64,000 bases of DNA, from contig CAYVNW010000007.1 in the NCBI GenBank assembly GCA_964452915.1, positions 1-64,000 on the forward strand, given 5' to 3'. A program made the translations under genes and the position numbers. Numbering within the stretch: position 1 is the stretch's first letter; every line of letters begins with the position of its first letter. Origin of the DNA: Colivivens sp964452915 (GTDB taxonomy: Bacteria > Bacteroidota > Bacteroidia > Bacteroidales > Bacteroidaceae). The notes under the pieces are model-generated. The model was not told where the DNA came from, ran no database searches, and saw nothing but the letters and a program-made list of their open reading frames with translations. Shown here piece by piece: positions 43,679 to 52,186 of this stretch.

Positions 43679-43687
43679 GTAACTTTG
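43658..43687 (+). promoter_or_regulatory. Promoter of thyA-folA
   Basis: TTG (43658-43660, in the loop of the terminator hairpin) and TAACTTTG (43680-43687) are separated by 19 bases. The start point would be about 13 bases before the ATG at 43707. Confidence 0.55.
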
Positions 43688-43706
43688 CATTAAACTATAA
43701 GAAACT

Positions 43707-44501
43707 ATGAAACAATACCTCGATTTGCTTGACCGCCTTCTTAAAGAGGGCGTGCAAAAAGATGACCGTACCGGCACCGGTACTATTAGTGTGTTCGGTA
43801 ATCAGATGCGATTTAATATGGATGACGGATTCCCTCTTCTGACCACGAAGAAACTTCACCTGAAGAGTATCATTTATGAATTGCTATGGTTCCTTAAAGG
43901 CGACACAAATGCTCAGTGGCTGCAGGAACATGGTGTGCGTATATGGAATGAGTGGGCAGACGCAGATGGTAACTTAGGGCATATATATGGATATCAATGG
44001 AGGAGCTGGCCTGATTACGATGGAGGCCATATAGATCAAATATCGAACGTCATCAATGAAATCAAGACCAACCCGAATAGCCGGCGGCTTATAGTCAGTG
44101 CTTGGAATGTAGCGGATATAAAAAACATGAATCTGCCACCTTGCCACATACTGTTCCAGTTCTATGTGGCTAATGGCAGACTTAGTTTGCAACTTTATCA
44201 ACGTAGTGCAGACACTTTTCTTGGCATGCCTTTCAACATTGCCTCCTACAGTCTGCTGCTTATGATGGTTGCGCAAGTCACAGGATTGAAGGCCGGTGAT
44301 TTCGTCTATACCACCGGTGATACTCATCTTTATCTTGACCATATAGAGCAAGCTAAGCTTCAGTTGACACGTACGCCCCGTCCTCTGCCGAAGATGCGCA
44401 TCAATCCTGAAGTTAAAAATATATTCGACTTTAAATTCGAGGATTTTACTCTTGAAGATTATAACCCGTACGATCATATAAAAGCAAAAGTATCAGTATG
44501 A
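43707..44501 (+). CDS. thyA: Thymidylate synthase
   Basis: The 264-residue enzyme methylates dUMP to dTMP with methylene-tetrahydrofolate. The catalytic Cys lies in LPPCHILFQFYV; RSADTFLGMPFNIASYSLL and the RTGTGTISVFG start are diagnostic. Length equals E. coli ThyA. It overlaps folA by four bases (ATGA), coupling it to dihydrofolate recycling. Confidence 0.97.
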   Translation: MKQYLDLLDRLLKEGVQKDDRTGTGTISVFGNQMRFNMDDGFPLLTTKKLHLKSIIYELLWFLKGDTNAQWLQEHGVRIWNEWADADGNLGHIYGYQWRSWPDYDGGHIDQISNVINEIKTNPNSRRLIVSAWNVADIKNMNLPPCHILFQFYVANGRLSLQLYQRSADTFLGMPFNIASYSLLLMMVAQVTGLKAGDFVYTTGDTHLYLDHIEQAKLQLTRTPRPLPKMRINPEVKNIFDFKFEDFTLEDYNPYDHIKAKVSV

Positions 44502-45001
44502 CATTATCGATCATTGTAGCGATAGCTAAAAACTTCGCAATAGGCAGAAAGAACGAATTACTCTATCACATGCCTAACGACATGAAACGTTTCAAAGCAA
44601 AGACCACAGGACATACTGTGATAATGGGAAAGAATACGTTCGCATCTTTTCCACGTCGTCCTCTGCCCAACCGTCGTAATATAGTTCTGGCCCTGCCCGA
44701 TGAGGTGCCGGTGGACAAAGAAGGTGCCGAATGGGTAAATTCATTGCAAGAAGCTCTTGAGCTATGCAAGGATGAAGAGGAAGTGTTCATCATAGGTGGT
44801 GCGTATGTCTACAAACAAACTCTGCCATTAGCCGACCGACTCTATCTGACGGTCATTGATGATGAACCAAAAGAAGCAGATGCTTTTTTCCCTATGGTGG
44901 ATTATTCCCAATGGAATGAAATCGGCAGGGAGTCGCATGAGTCTGACAGCCGGCACGCATACTCATACACTTTTCTCGACTTAGAGCGGAAAGCGAAATA
45001 A
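44498..45001 (+). CDS. folA: Dihydrofolate reductase
   Basis: The 167-residue enzyme regenerates tetrahydrofolate with NADPH. Motifs are IVAIAKNFAIGRKNELLYHM, DMKRFKAKTTGHTVIMGKNT, FASFPRRPLPNR and EVFIIGGAYVYKQTLP. Second gene of thyA-folA; a perfect 10-base hairpin follows 3 bases after the stop. Confidence 0.96.
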   Translation: MTLSIIVAIAKNFAIGRKNELLYHMPNDMKRFKAKTTGHTVIMGKNTFASFPRRPLPNRRNIVLALPDEVPVDKEGAEWVNSLQEALELCKDEEEVFIIGGAYVYKQTLPLADRLYLTVIDDEPKEADAFFPMVDYSQWNEIGRESHESDSRHAYSYTFLDLERKAK

Positions 45002-45004
45002 GAA

Positions 45005-45028
45005 AACCACTCCCTCTTGGGAGTGGTT
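45005..45028 (+). terminator. Hairpin after folA
   Basis: AACCACTCCC (45005-45014) and GGGAGTGGTT (45019-45028) pair perfectly with a TCTT loop. There is no T-run, so termination may be imperfect. A second small hairpin (GGGTGA/TCACCC, 45055-45071) precedes the convergent lipoprotein gene. Confidence 0.6.
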
Positions 45029-45091
45029 CCAATTATAATAAACTAAAAGGAATAGGGTGAACAGCTCACCCGTATGACAGATAAGTGCCGG

Positions 45092-47014
45092 TTACTTGGC
45101 TACGTTATCTACATTTTCAACTAACGTCCATACACCATTCTTGATGTGCAAGCCGAGTTTTATGTGTGAGCCATTTGTCCTTGCCAGTGCTACTACGTAT
45201 TCATAATTCGTATTAGTACCGTTGTATTGTTTCACAATAGAATTGATGGCTGTGCGCCAGATGGATTCTGCTACCTGGTCGAGTCCGTTTGCTGTTTGTG
45301 ATCCTACTTGGAGTGTCTCGTCGCATAACGCACGATAATTGACGTTGCGCATCAGGCGGTCTTCCAAATTGCCCCATTCATCACTATCGCCCGCTCCTGA
45401 GAATCCCGGCATAGGGTAAGGAGTATATTTCTCAAAGTAGCGGTTCACTTTCGGCAGATTGGTAGTGAACCCCTGGTAATACGATGACACATTGTGCCAA
45501 TGCTCCCATGGGTCGGCATATTCATCGTATACCTGCCAGGTTATTCCAGAGTGCAGACTCACGGTTTTAGAGCCGTACGACTGTGTGTTCTTAACTACAA
45601 AAGTAACTGCCTGGTCTGTCTTGCAGAACGAGTGAACTACATCCGGAAGGTCTTTGAATTTCGGATTGAAGCCCCATTGACATGAATATACACGATAGTC
45701 TGTTGAGTATGACCAATTAGCGTGCTTGTTGTCGTTGTTGAACGATATTGGCATTTCCGCGTGGTTGAAACTGACTGTAGTGTATGGCAGCGTGCAACTC
45801 ATACTCAGTCCGGCAGATATTCCCGGTTCGGTGGACACATTACCTTGTAAAGAAGCACCAAACCCCAATTGCATCGGGTAGTGTGTCATATTATACTGTC
45901 CGTCGGTCTGAGGAAGTGGTGCGACCGCCTCGACTTCGATGTCTGATGTGCTGATGCTGTTTAACGACAAATCAACCTTAGGTCCGTAATAGCATCCGCC
46001 TGTGTACTTGTAGTTGTATGCCAGGTGCTCGTAAACATAAACATCTTTGATATATGTTTTCTCTGCAGGGAATTCCTCATAGAGGTTGATGTCATATACA
46101 TCCTTATTTGTCTCAGTTGAGTATGTGCCGTATATATCCATCTGGAATTTCACATCGACAGTTGTCGGATTTGGCACAGTGGCCTTTGAACTGCTGTGCT
46201 TCTTGAACCAATCATGTGACACCGTCAGCGAATAGTGTTTCGTTACTGACACTGGCGATACTGAATATGTGCTGCTTGAGCTGACCAGTGCTACGTGAGG
46301 TTGCTCGCCGGTAAGCGCGTTCTCATTGAGCCATGTAGCGAGATTCTCTGCTATGCGCCCTTGGTTGTAATCGTTTGTGAAAGCTGCGACATTTAAACTG
46401 TCGGATTGCATGGATGCTGCAAACAGAGTGCCGGAGTTGGCTATGGAGTCTCTGTAGCAAGTCTGTATTATGTTTTTCGATACATCCATTCTTTCATGGA
46501 ACAGCGACGTTCCGTCTGCACGCGTCGCATAAACCTTCACATTCTCGAATTGCAGAAGATCAGCAGACGTAGGTTCATCTACATCTGACTCTGAATCCGG
46601 TTGGCTCAATTTGTTGACCATGACGAACGCCCTGCTGCCTGGGTTGAGGAATACCAGAATTTTGTTTGAGTTCCACAGGTTTTGCAATGTCTCATACTCT
46701 GTTCCGCCCCCCAAGATTTCTTGAGCCTTGGCCTCGTCCAGCACAACCACGTCCGTACTGTCAGTCAGTTCTGTGGTCGTGTTGACCAGTCGCTTGCTTA
46801 AGTAGTTCATCACTTGGTCACTGTTTTGCTGAAGCAACGCGACTTTTCCGTTAAATGAGGTATTGACCTCATCTGTTGTGGGCTGGTTGTCCACATAAGC
46901 TTTCCCTTCATCATAATCTGTTTCGTCATTGTCGTCATCGTCGCAACTTACACACAACGATATGGACAATAAACCAAAACAAAATGGGTACACCCATTTC
47001 TTTAGTTTTTCCAT
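45092..47014 (-). CDS. Large surface-exposed lipoprotein, possible leukocidin-like pore-forming fold
   Basis: The 640-residue protein (ATG 47012-47014) has a lipoprotein signal (MEKLKKWVYPFCFGLLSISL, then the lipobox Cys) followed by Asp residues, the Bacteroidetes surface-export signal. The middle (about residues 250-470) is beta-rich. A Gly/Ser/Thr-rich amphipathic stretch (GFGASLQGNVS, then ISAGLSMSC) sits where leukocidins carry a membrane-inserting stem, followed by a Trp-rich rim-like part (NWSYSTDYRVYSCQWGF). That resemblance is by eye only. No other family is recognised. It has a consensus promoter 198 bases upstream, and stands alone. Confidence 0.65.
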   Translation of the reverse strand: MEKLKKWVYPFCFGLLSISLCVSCDDDDNDETDYDEGKAYVDNQPTTDEVNTSFNGKVALLQQNSDQVMNYLSKRLVNTTTELTDSTDVVVLDEAKAQEILGGGTEYETLQNLWNSNKILVFLNPGSRAFVMVNKLSQPDSESDVDEPTSADLLQFENVKVYATRADGTSLFHERMDVSKNIIQTCYRDSIANSGTLFAASMQSDSLNVAAFTNDYNQGRIAENLATWLNENALTGEQPHVALVSSSSTYSVSPVSVTKHYSLTVSHDWFKKHSSSKATVPNPTTVDVKFQMDIYGTYSTETNKDVYDINLYEEFPAEKTYIKDVYVYEHLAYNYKYTGGCYYGPKVDLSLNSISTSDIEVEAVAPLPQTDGQYNMTHYPMQLGFGASLQGNVSTEPGISAGLSMSCTLPYTTVSFNHAEMPISFNNDNKHANWSYSTDYRVYSCQWGFNPKFKDLPDVVHSFCKTDQAVTFVVKNTQSYGSKTVSLHSGITWQVYDEYADPWEHWHNVSSYYQGFTTNLPKVNRYFEKYTPYPMPGFSGAGDSDEWGNLEDRLMRNVNYRALCDETLQVGSQTANGLDQVAESIWRTAINSIVKQYNGTNTNYEYVVALARTNGSHIKLGLHIKNGVWTLVENVDNVAK

Positions 47015-47211
47015 AAAAAAACACACATTAAAAATTAAACTTATATTTACTGTCTTTGCGAGGCTCAAGACTGAATCAACGAAATTTTCCAGATTTCAGC
47101 GTGTCTCAAACTGCTCGTTTAGTATAACTCTGATATGTTGTGGCTCCGTCGCTCCGGCATCTCTCTTTAGTACTGTGTATGCCCCTCAGACGAAGTCAAG
47201 ACAAAGGTACG

Positions 47212-47244
47212 ACAATTTCTTTTAACGGATGCAACTATACCAAA
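47212..47244 (-). promoter_or_regulatory. Promoter of the surface lipoprotein gene
   Basis: On the minus strand TTTG (plus-strand CAAA 47241-47244) and TACCTTTG (plus-strand CAAAGGTA 47212-47219) are spaced by 21 bases. The leader to the ATG at 47014 is about 190 bases, long for a Bacteroidetes mRNA. Confidence 0.65.
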
Positions 47245-47344
47245 ATTTTTTTAGAAAAACTTTTATTGAATCCGATAGTTAGCCATTTCAGCAGTAGATG
47301 TATAAATATTTTCTTCAAAACAAATAAATACAAGAAAAAATGCG

Positions 47345-47352
47345 TAACTTTG
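47345..47352 (+). promoter_or_regulatory. -7 element of the transporter gene
   Basis: TAACTTTG lies 106 bases before the ATG at 47458. Together with the minus-strand promoter at 47212-47244 it accounts for the 443-base gap, which otherwise shows only AT-rich sequence. Confidence 0.45.
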
Positions 47353-47457
47353 CGAGTGCTAAGCAAAATAAAATTCGTTATTGCTCATATAAATGGTACA
47401 CACATAAGTTCTGTACCTTATTATATATAGAAACACATCAAAACACGCAGATAGGAA

Positions 47458-48735
47458 ATGAATACGACAGAATCACACATCGACCCCCAGGCGCATAATA
47501 AGCACAAGCAAGCCAAACAGCTGGCTCTATGGATTGGAGCACTGTTTGTCGGTGCAATATTAGGACTGTTACATCAAGAGTGGCTTGATAATCTTATGAC
47601 TTACATAGCCACGGTGTACACACGGCTATTCCAGTTGGTGGCAGTGCCCACAATTGTATTGGCAGTAATTACCACACTTGCTATGTTCGGTACTCAAAAA
47701 GACACAGGGCGTATATTCAAACACACAATAGCATATACTTTATTGACAACTTTTGCCGCTGCAATTGTAGGTCTTTTGCTTTACTGTATTGTCCGCCCCG
47801 GAAATCTGCCAATAGCCTTGGCCGGCAGTGGAACCGCTGATGTCCCAAGCGGAATGGGTGATACAAGCTATTATGATCATATCCTTAACGTAATACCGAA
47901 TAACATAGTCAAGCCCTTCCTCGATGGGAACGTCCTGTCGTTGTTGCTGCTTGCCTTTGCAATAGGAATAGGACTTGCCAAACTCCCGCCGTCTGAACCG
48001 AAAGATACAGTGATAAAAGGTATAGAGGGTTTGCAGCGTTTGCTATTCCTGCTTATCAAGGCGTTGATATGGACTTTGCCTTTGGGCATCGTGGCATTCT
48101 CCGCACAGCTGTCAGCCCAGGTAAGCGCAAGAGTTGCAGTCGAATCTCTAGGAAAATATGTGACAGTCATCCTCGGCGGAAACATAATACAATTTTTTAT
48201 AATACTCCCACTGTTCTTATTGGCGCGCGGCATTAATCCGCTTCGCCATTTGGCGCGTATGTCACCGGCCGTACTTATGGCACTCTTTACAAAGAGTTCT
48301 GCCGCCACTCTTCCTGTTACTATGGAAACAGCTGAAAGCCGCGCACACATATCGCCGAAAGTGGCTCGGTTCGTACTTCCTATATGTACAACAATAAACA
48401 TGAACGGCTGTGCAGCCTTCATTCTTGTTACGTCGCTCTTTGTGATACAAAACAGCGGACAGACTCTTTCTGTTGGTCAGATGCTGTTGTGGGTTGTCAT
48501 AGCTGTCGTTGCAGCCATTGGCAATGCAGGCGTTCCAATGGGATGCTACTTCCTGACATTTTCGCTAATGGCCGGCCAAGGAGCGGCAACAGGCATAATG
48601 GGTGTCATATTGCCGGTATACACCATCATCGACATGATTGAGACAGCGGAGAACGTATGGTCCGACTCCTGCGTATGCGCAATGACAGACCACGACATAC
48701 AAGCCGTTCACACGGCAGACAAGAATACTAATTAA
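47458..48735 (+). CDS. Dicarboxylate/amino acid:cation symporter (DAACS family)
   Basis: The 425-residue protein has about eight helices plus two re-entrant hairpins. Motifs are FTKSSAATLPVTMETAES (the serine-rich HP1 segment) and ICTTINMNGCAAFILVTSLF (the NMDGT-like substrate site, here NMNG). Family members take up glutamate, aspartate, C4-dicarboxylates, serine/threonine or cystine with Na+ or H+. Gene neighbours suggest a sulfur-containing amino acid, which is inference only. Confidence 0.92.
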   Translation: MNTTESHIDPQAHNKHKQAKQLALWIGALFVGAILGLLHQEWLDNLMTYIATVYTRLFQLVAVPTIVLAVITTLAMFGTQKDTGRIFKHTIAYTLLTTFAAAIVGLLLYCIVRPGNLPIALAGSGTADVPSGMGDTSYYDHILNVIPNNIVKPFLDGNVLSLLLLAFAIGIGLAKLPPSEPKDTVIKGIEGLQRLLFLLIKALIWTLPLGIVAFSAQLSAQVSARVAVESLGKYVTVILGGNIIQFFIILPLFLLARGINPLRHLARMSPAVLMALFTKSSAATLPVTMETAESRAHISPKVARFVLPICTTINMNGCAAFILVTSLFVIQNSGQTLSVGQMLLWVVIAVVAAIGNAGVPMGCYFLTFSLMAGQGAATGIMGVILPVYTIIDMIETAENVWSDSCVCAMTDHDIQAVHTADKNTN

Positions 48736-48763
48736 ACTATTTAATCTATAAAGAAATAACGAA

Positions 48764-49936
48764 ATGAAGAAATCGACACAAGCAATTCATCTGAAGTATC
48801 ATCGTCGTGACGCATACGACGCACTGAGCATGCCGGTCTACAATGCGGTGGCATACGAGTTCGACAATGCCCAAGCTATGGCGGATGCCTTTACAGGTAA
48901 GAGCGACTCACCCGACTACTCACGCACCGACAATCCAACGGTAAGCAACTTTGAACAACGTGTAAAGGCTTTGACGGGCGCTTCCGATGTCATTGCGTTC
49001 AATAGTGGGATGGCTGCTATATGCAATGCCATAGTGGCACTCACGGCTCAAGGTAAGAACATAGTGACATCGGCACACCTCTTCGGCAACACCTACTCTT
49101 TGCTGACACAGACTCTGGCACGGTTCGGCGTTGAGGCACGATGTTGTGACTTGACAAATATCGAAGAGGTCAAAAGCCTGATCGACAGCAATACGGCGTG
49201 CGTATTCTTTGAAATTATAACTAATCCACAGATGGAAGTGGCCGACGTGGAACAATTGTCTAAAATTGCACACGAGAATGGAACAGTCCTGGTGGCTGAC
49301 ACTACAACGATTCCGTTTACTCAATTCTCAAGTAAGGCTCTTGGGGTTGATGTTGAAGTCGTCTCAAGTACAAAGTACATAAGTGGCGGAGCCACGTCGC
49401 TTGGCGGACTTATAATTGACTATGGAACTGCGAAGGGATTCGATACGGGCATACGCCGTGAGATGCTTTTTAATTTCGGCGCCTACATGACACCGCAAGT
49501 CGCATTCCTGCAAACAATCGGATTGGAAACACTCGACGCACGCTATCGGGTGCAGGCAGGCAACGCTCTCGCACTCGCACGGAAACTGACGGAACTGCCG
49601 CAAATCAGTCGGGTGAACTATGTGGGACTTGACGACAATCCCTACCATGAACTGGCACATCGGCAGTATGGCGATACGGCCGGCGCTATGATATGCATTG
49701 ACCTCGAAAGCCAAAAAGCCTGTTGGAATTTCATTGATAGCTTGAAACTTATACATCGCGCTACGAATCTCTTTGACAACCGCTCACTTGCCATTCATCC
49801 CTATTCCACCATATTTGGCAATTTCACACCGGAGGAGAAGGCGCGTATGGACGTGCTCGATACCACTATACGGTTGAGTGTCGGGCTGGAAGATGTAGAT
49901 GACTTATTTGAGGATGTCAAACAAGCATTGTCGTAA
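48764..49936 (+). CDS. Cys/Met-metabolism PLP enzyme (methionine gamma-lyase / cystathionine type)
   Basis: The 390-residue fold-type I enzyme has YSRTDNPTVSNFEQRV (the Arg/Tyr site of the neighbouring subunit), the cofactor-binding FNSGMAAICNAI, LVADTT, and the PLP lysine in VVSSTKYISGGATSLGG. It belongs to the cystathionine gamma-synthase/methionine gamma-lyase/O-acetylhomoserine sulfhydrylase group; the exact reaction is not readable. It lies 28 bases after the transporter and 1 base before the PatB-like lyase. Confidence 0.9.
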   Translation: MKKSTQAIHLKYHRRDAYDALSMPVYNAVAYEFDNAQAMADAFTGKSDSPDYSRTDNPTVSNFEQRVKALTGASDVIAFNSGMAAICNAIVALTAQGKNIVTSAHLFGNTYSLLTQTLARFGVEARCCDLTNIEEVKSLIDSNTACVFFEIITNPQMEVADVEQLSKIAHENGTVLVADTTTIPFTQFSSKALGVDVEVVSSTKYISGGATSLGGLIIDYGTAKGFDTGIRREMLFNFGAYMTPQVAFLQTIGLETLDARYRVQAGNALALARKLTELPQISRVNYVGLDDNPYHELAHRQYGDTAGAMICIDLESQKACWNFIDSLKLIHRATNLFDNRSLAIHPYSTIFGNFTPEEKARMDVLDTTIRLSVGLEDVDDLFEDVKQALS

Positions 49937-49937
49937 T

Positions 49938-51125
49938 ATGGGAATGTACGATTTCGATACTGTAATTGTCCGCAAGGGAACCGGCGACTTGATGCATGAA
50001 GCTCTTATGCCCCGATGGCATCGTACCGACTTGTTGCCTATGTGGGTGGCGGATATGGACTTTGCTGTCTGCCCCGACATTCTCAATGCATTAAAACAAC
50101 GTCTTGAACATCCTATACTCGGATATACGGTTGAACCCGACGATTATTTCCCTTCCATTCACGATTGGGTGCTCGACCACCATGGATGGGACATTAAACG
50201 GGAGTGGGTGAAATTCGTGCCTGGCATAGTGAAAGGAATAGGCATTATATGCAACCTCTTTCTCAAACCCGATGAGAAAGTCATCGTGCAGCCACCCGTC
50301 TACCATCCGTTCTTCCTTACTCCGCAAGGCAACCACCGTGAAGTGGTTTGGAACCCGCTGATCCTCCGGCCGGACGGCTCCTATACGATGGACTTTGAAA
50401 ACTTGGAACGGGTGTATGATGAAAAATGCAAGGTCTTGATATTGTGTAACCCTCACAATCCTGGCGGCATCTGTTGGGACAGGCCGACGCTAATGCGTCT
50501 GGCGGACTTCTGCCATGAACACCATATACTTGTAGTCAGTGACGAAATCCATGCCGACCTTGCCCTATTCGGACATAAACACATACCGTTTGCATCGGTC
50601 AGCGACAAGGCAGCTGAGATCAGCATAACTTTTCAAGCTCCGACAAAGACGTTCAATATAGCAGGCATCATAACCAGCCATGCAATTGTACCCAACAAAC
50701 GTATAAGGGACGTTTTTTATGAATGGCTGACAGCCAATGAACTTGATGAGGCACACATATTCGCACACATTGCCACAATTGCGGCGTTCCGGCATGGCGA
50801 GCAGTGGAGGAGTGAAATACTCTCATACGTGGAAGACAATATACGTTTTGTTGAGGACTACTGCAAGCTGAATTTTCCGCTGATCCGCCCTGTTCGTCCC
50901 GAGGCATCATTCCTCGTGTGGATCAACTGTCGTGACATGCACCTTAGTCATGATGAATTGCTTGACCTTTTCATCGATAAGGCACATATAGCACTCAACG
51001 ATGGTGAGATGTTTGGTCCAGGTGGCGAAGGATTCATGCGTATGAATGTAGGATGCCCGAGAAAACTTATCAAGCAAGCACTCGATCAACTGTCAGACGG
51101 CATAAAAGCTATAGGACTGAAATAA
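49938..51125 (+). CDS. PatB/MalY-type C-S lyase
   Basis: The 395-residue PLP enzyme starts at ATG 49938, one base after the preceding stop. Motifs are LLPMWVADMDFAVCPDIL (family hallmark near residue 30), LCNPHNPGGICWDR, VVSDEIHADL and the PLP lysine in QAPTKTFNIAGI. MalY/PatB enzymes cleave cystathionine or cysteine to release homocysteine or H2S. Its pairing with the other PLP enzyme and the transporter fits a sulfur amino-acid route. Confidence 0.92.
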   Translation: MGMYDFDTVIVRKGTGDLMHEALMPRWHRTDLLPMWVADMDFAVCPDILNALKQRLEHPILGYTVEPDDYFPSIHDWVLDHHGWDIKREWVKFVPGIVKGIGIICNLFLKPDEKVIVQPPVYHPFFLTPQGNHREVVWNPLILRPDGSYTMDFENLERVYDEKCKVLILCNPHNPGGICWDRPTLMRLADFCHEHHILVVSDEIHADLALFGHKHIPFASVSDKAAEISITFQAPTKTFNIAGIITSHAIVPNKRIRDVFYEWLTANELDEAHIFAHIATIAAFRHGEQWRSEILSYVEDNIRFVEDYCKLNFPLIRPVRPEASFLVWINCRDMHLSHDELLDLFIDKAHIALNDGEMFGPGGEGFMRMNVGCPRKLIKQALDQLSDGIKAIGLK

Positions 51126-51689
51126 ACAACTAGCAGTAAGCGAGGTGGTCATTCTGAGTGTCTTCTGTACTTAGGACCGAGAATCGACACAATAACTCAT
51201 GTTTCGTGTAGATATCACGTTCATAGTATAGTACTCTACACCCTGTATTTTTTTTGCTTTGGTTTTCCTGCGTAGGTTTTAATCATTCCCTACGTAGAGT
51301 AAGATCTTTTTCTATAGCATTACAACATCAGTCATGCTTATTGGATACCACATTAATACTGTTTCGTTACCATTTTCATGCTGTTCTAATAACATTATAC
51401 ATCTTTACCTGAGGTGGAAGGTGAAGTATACGACTTGGGGTGACAGAGGAGGAAGATGGTGCCAGGCAACGACCCTATCCGGATCGGAATCTCTCTATAT
51501 GACGCTATACCCCGCCTCACATTACATGATGAGACGGAGTTAGGTTACTAAGTGGTGAGTTCGATGGACTCATATCAGCAATGCTAAAGGGAAGTGAGGT
51601 GACAGTATACACCTTATTATATATAAAGGTGGTCACTTTGATGTTTTTTCAAAATTATTTTATACTCTTTATTGATAAATAAAACATCC
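51126..51689. other. Gene-free accessory stretch with repeat words and a hairpin
   Basis: No convincing gene. It holds GTCATTCTGA (51148-51157), also found inside the palindrome at 12943. An AGGTG/CACCT hairpin near 51600-51620 followed by TATTATATATAAAGG resembles the two other AAGGTG terminators. A 69-residue open frame at 51334-51543 lacks any gene-like features. Confidence 0.4.
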
Positions 51690-52085
51690 TAACTTTGCAA
51701 TTGATAAGTCTGCCCAGCGGGTGGGCTGGTCAAAACATCGATGGAAATGTTCTCGGTTGGGAAAACCATTCGTAAGGTCAACTGAGGATGAAAAGGACGT
51801 TTTCGAACGTTATTGTCTGTTCAGTCAAACTTCGCAACTTTGATTACAGTGTACAGCGGTAATGCAACGGAGCGTCTGCGTAGGGTGTATTATATCCAGA
51901 CGTTATTTCCCAATATTGTATTATTGGCGTGTGCCGTATAATATAATAATGTGTAAGTTCACACTGGAGGTATAGTATAACTCGGCGTGGACAGACTTGC
52001 GTTGCTTATCCTTACACTGGAGGCAATGCGAAGGCCTGACTGGAGGGATAAGCACGGAGAAAGTAACTCCCGCGCCCTTTTGTTT
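51690..52085 (+). ncRNA. Candidate long structured RNA with its own promoter
   Basis: TAACTTTG (51690-51697) is a consensus -7 box, placing a start near 51705. Downstream there is no gene but many pairings: GCCCA/TGGGC near 51714-51728, CTCGGTTG/CAACTGAG around 51751-51787, a UUCG-type hairpin ACGTT-TTCG-AACGT near 51799-51812, CGTCTG/CAGACG, and TGCTTATCC (52003-52011) with GGATAAGCA (52046-52054). CTGGAGG occurs three times (51964, 52017, 52040). The block ends with GGAG/CTCC and a T-rich tail. I do not recognise the family; RNase P, tmRNA and SRP motifs were not found. Confidence 0.4.
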
Positions 52086-52186
52086 TCAACAATCAATAGT
52101 TTTATTAACGCGCTGAAGTAGGGGGTTGATAGGCAAAAGAATATGTGTATTTTGCATACGATAGCTAATATTTAATCCCTTGACCA

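Noticed and set aside
51334..51543. 69-residue open frame
   Set aside because: No start signal, no family pattern, and it lies in repeat-like gene-free DNA.
51690..52085. RNase P RNA, tmRNA or SRP RNA
   Set aside because: The GAGGAAAGTCC and ACAGAA boxes of RNase P, the tag peptide and tRNA-like ends of tmRNA, and the GGAAGGAAGCAGC-type SRP loop are all absent.
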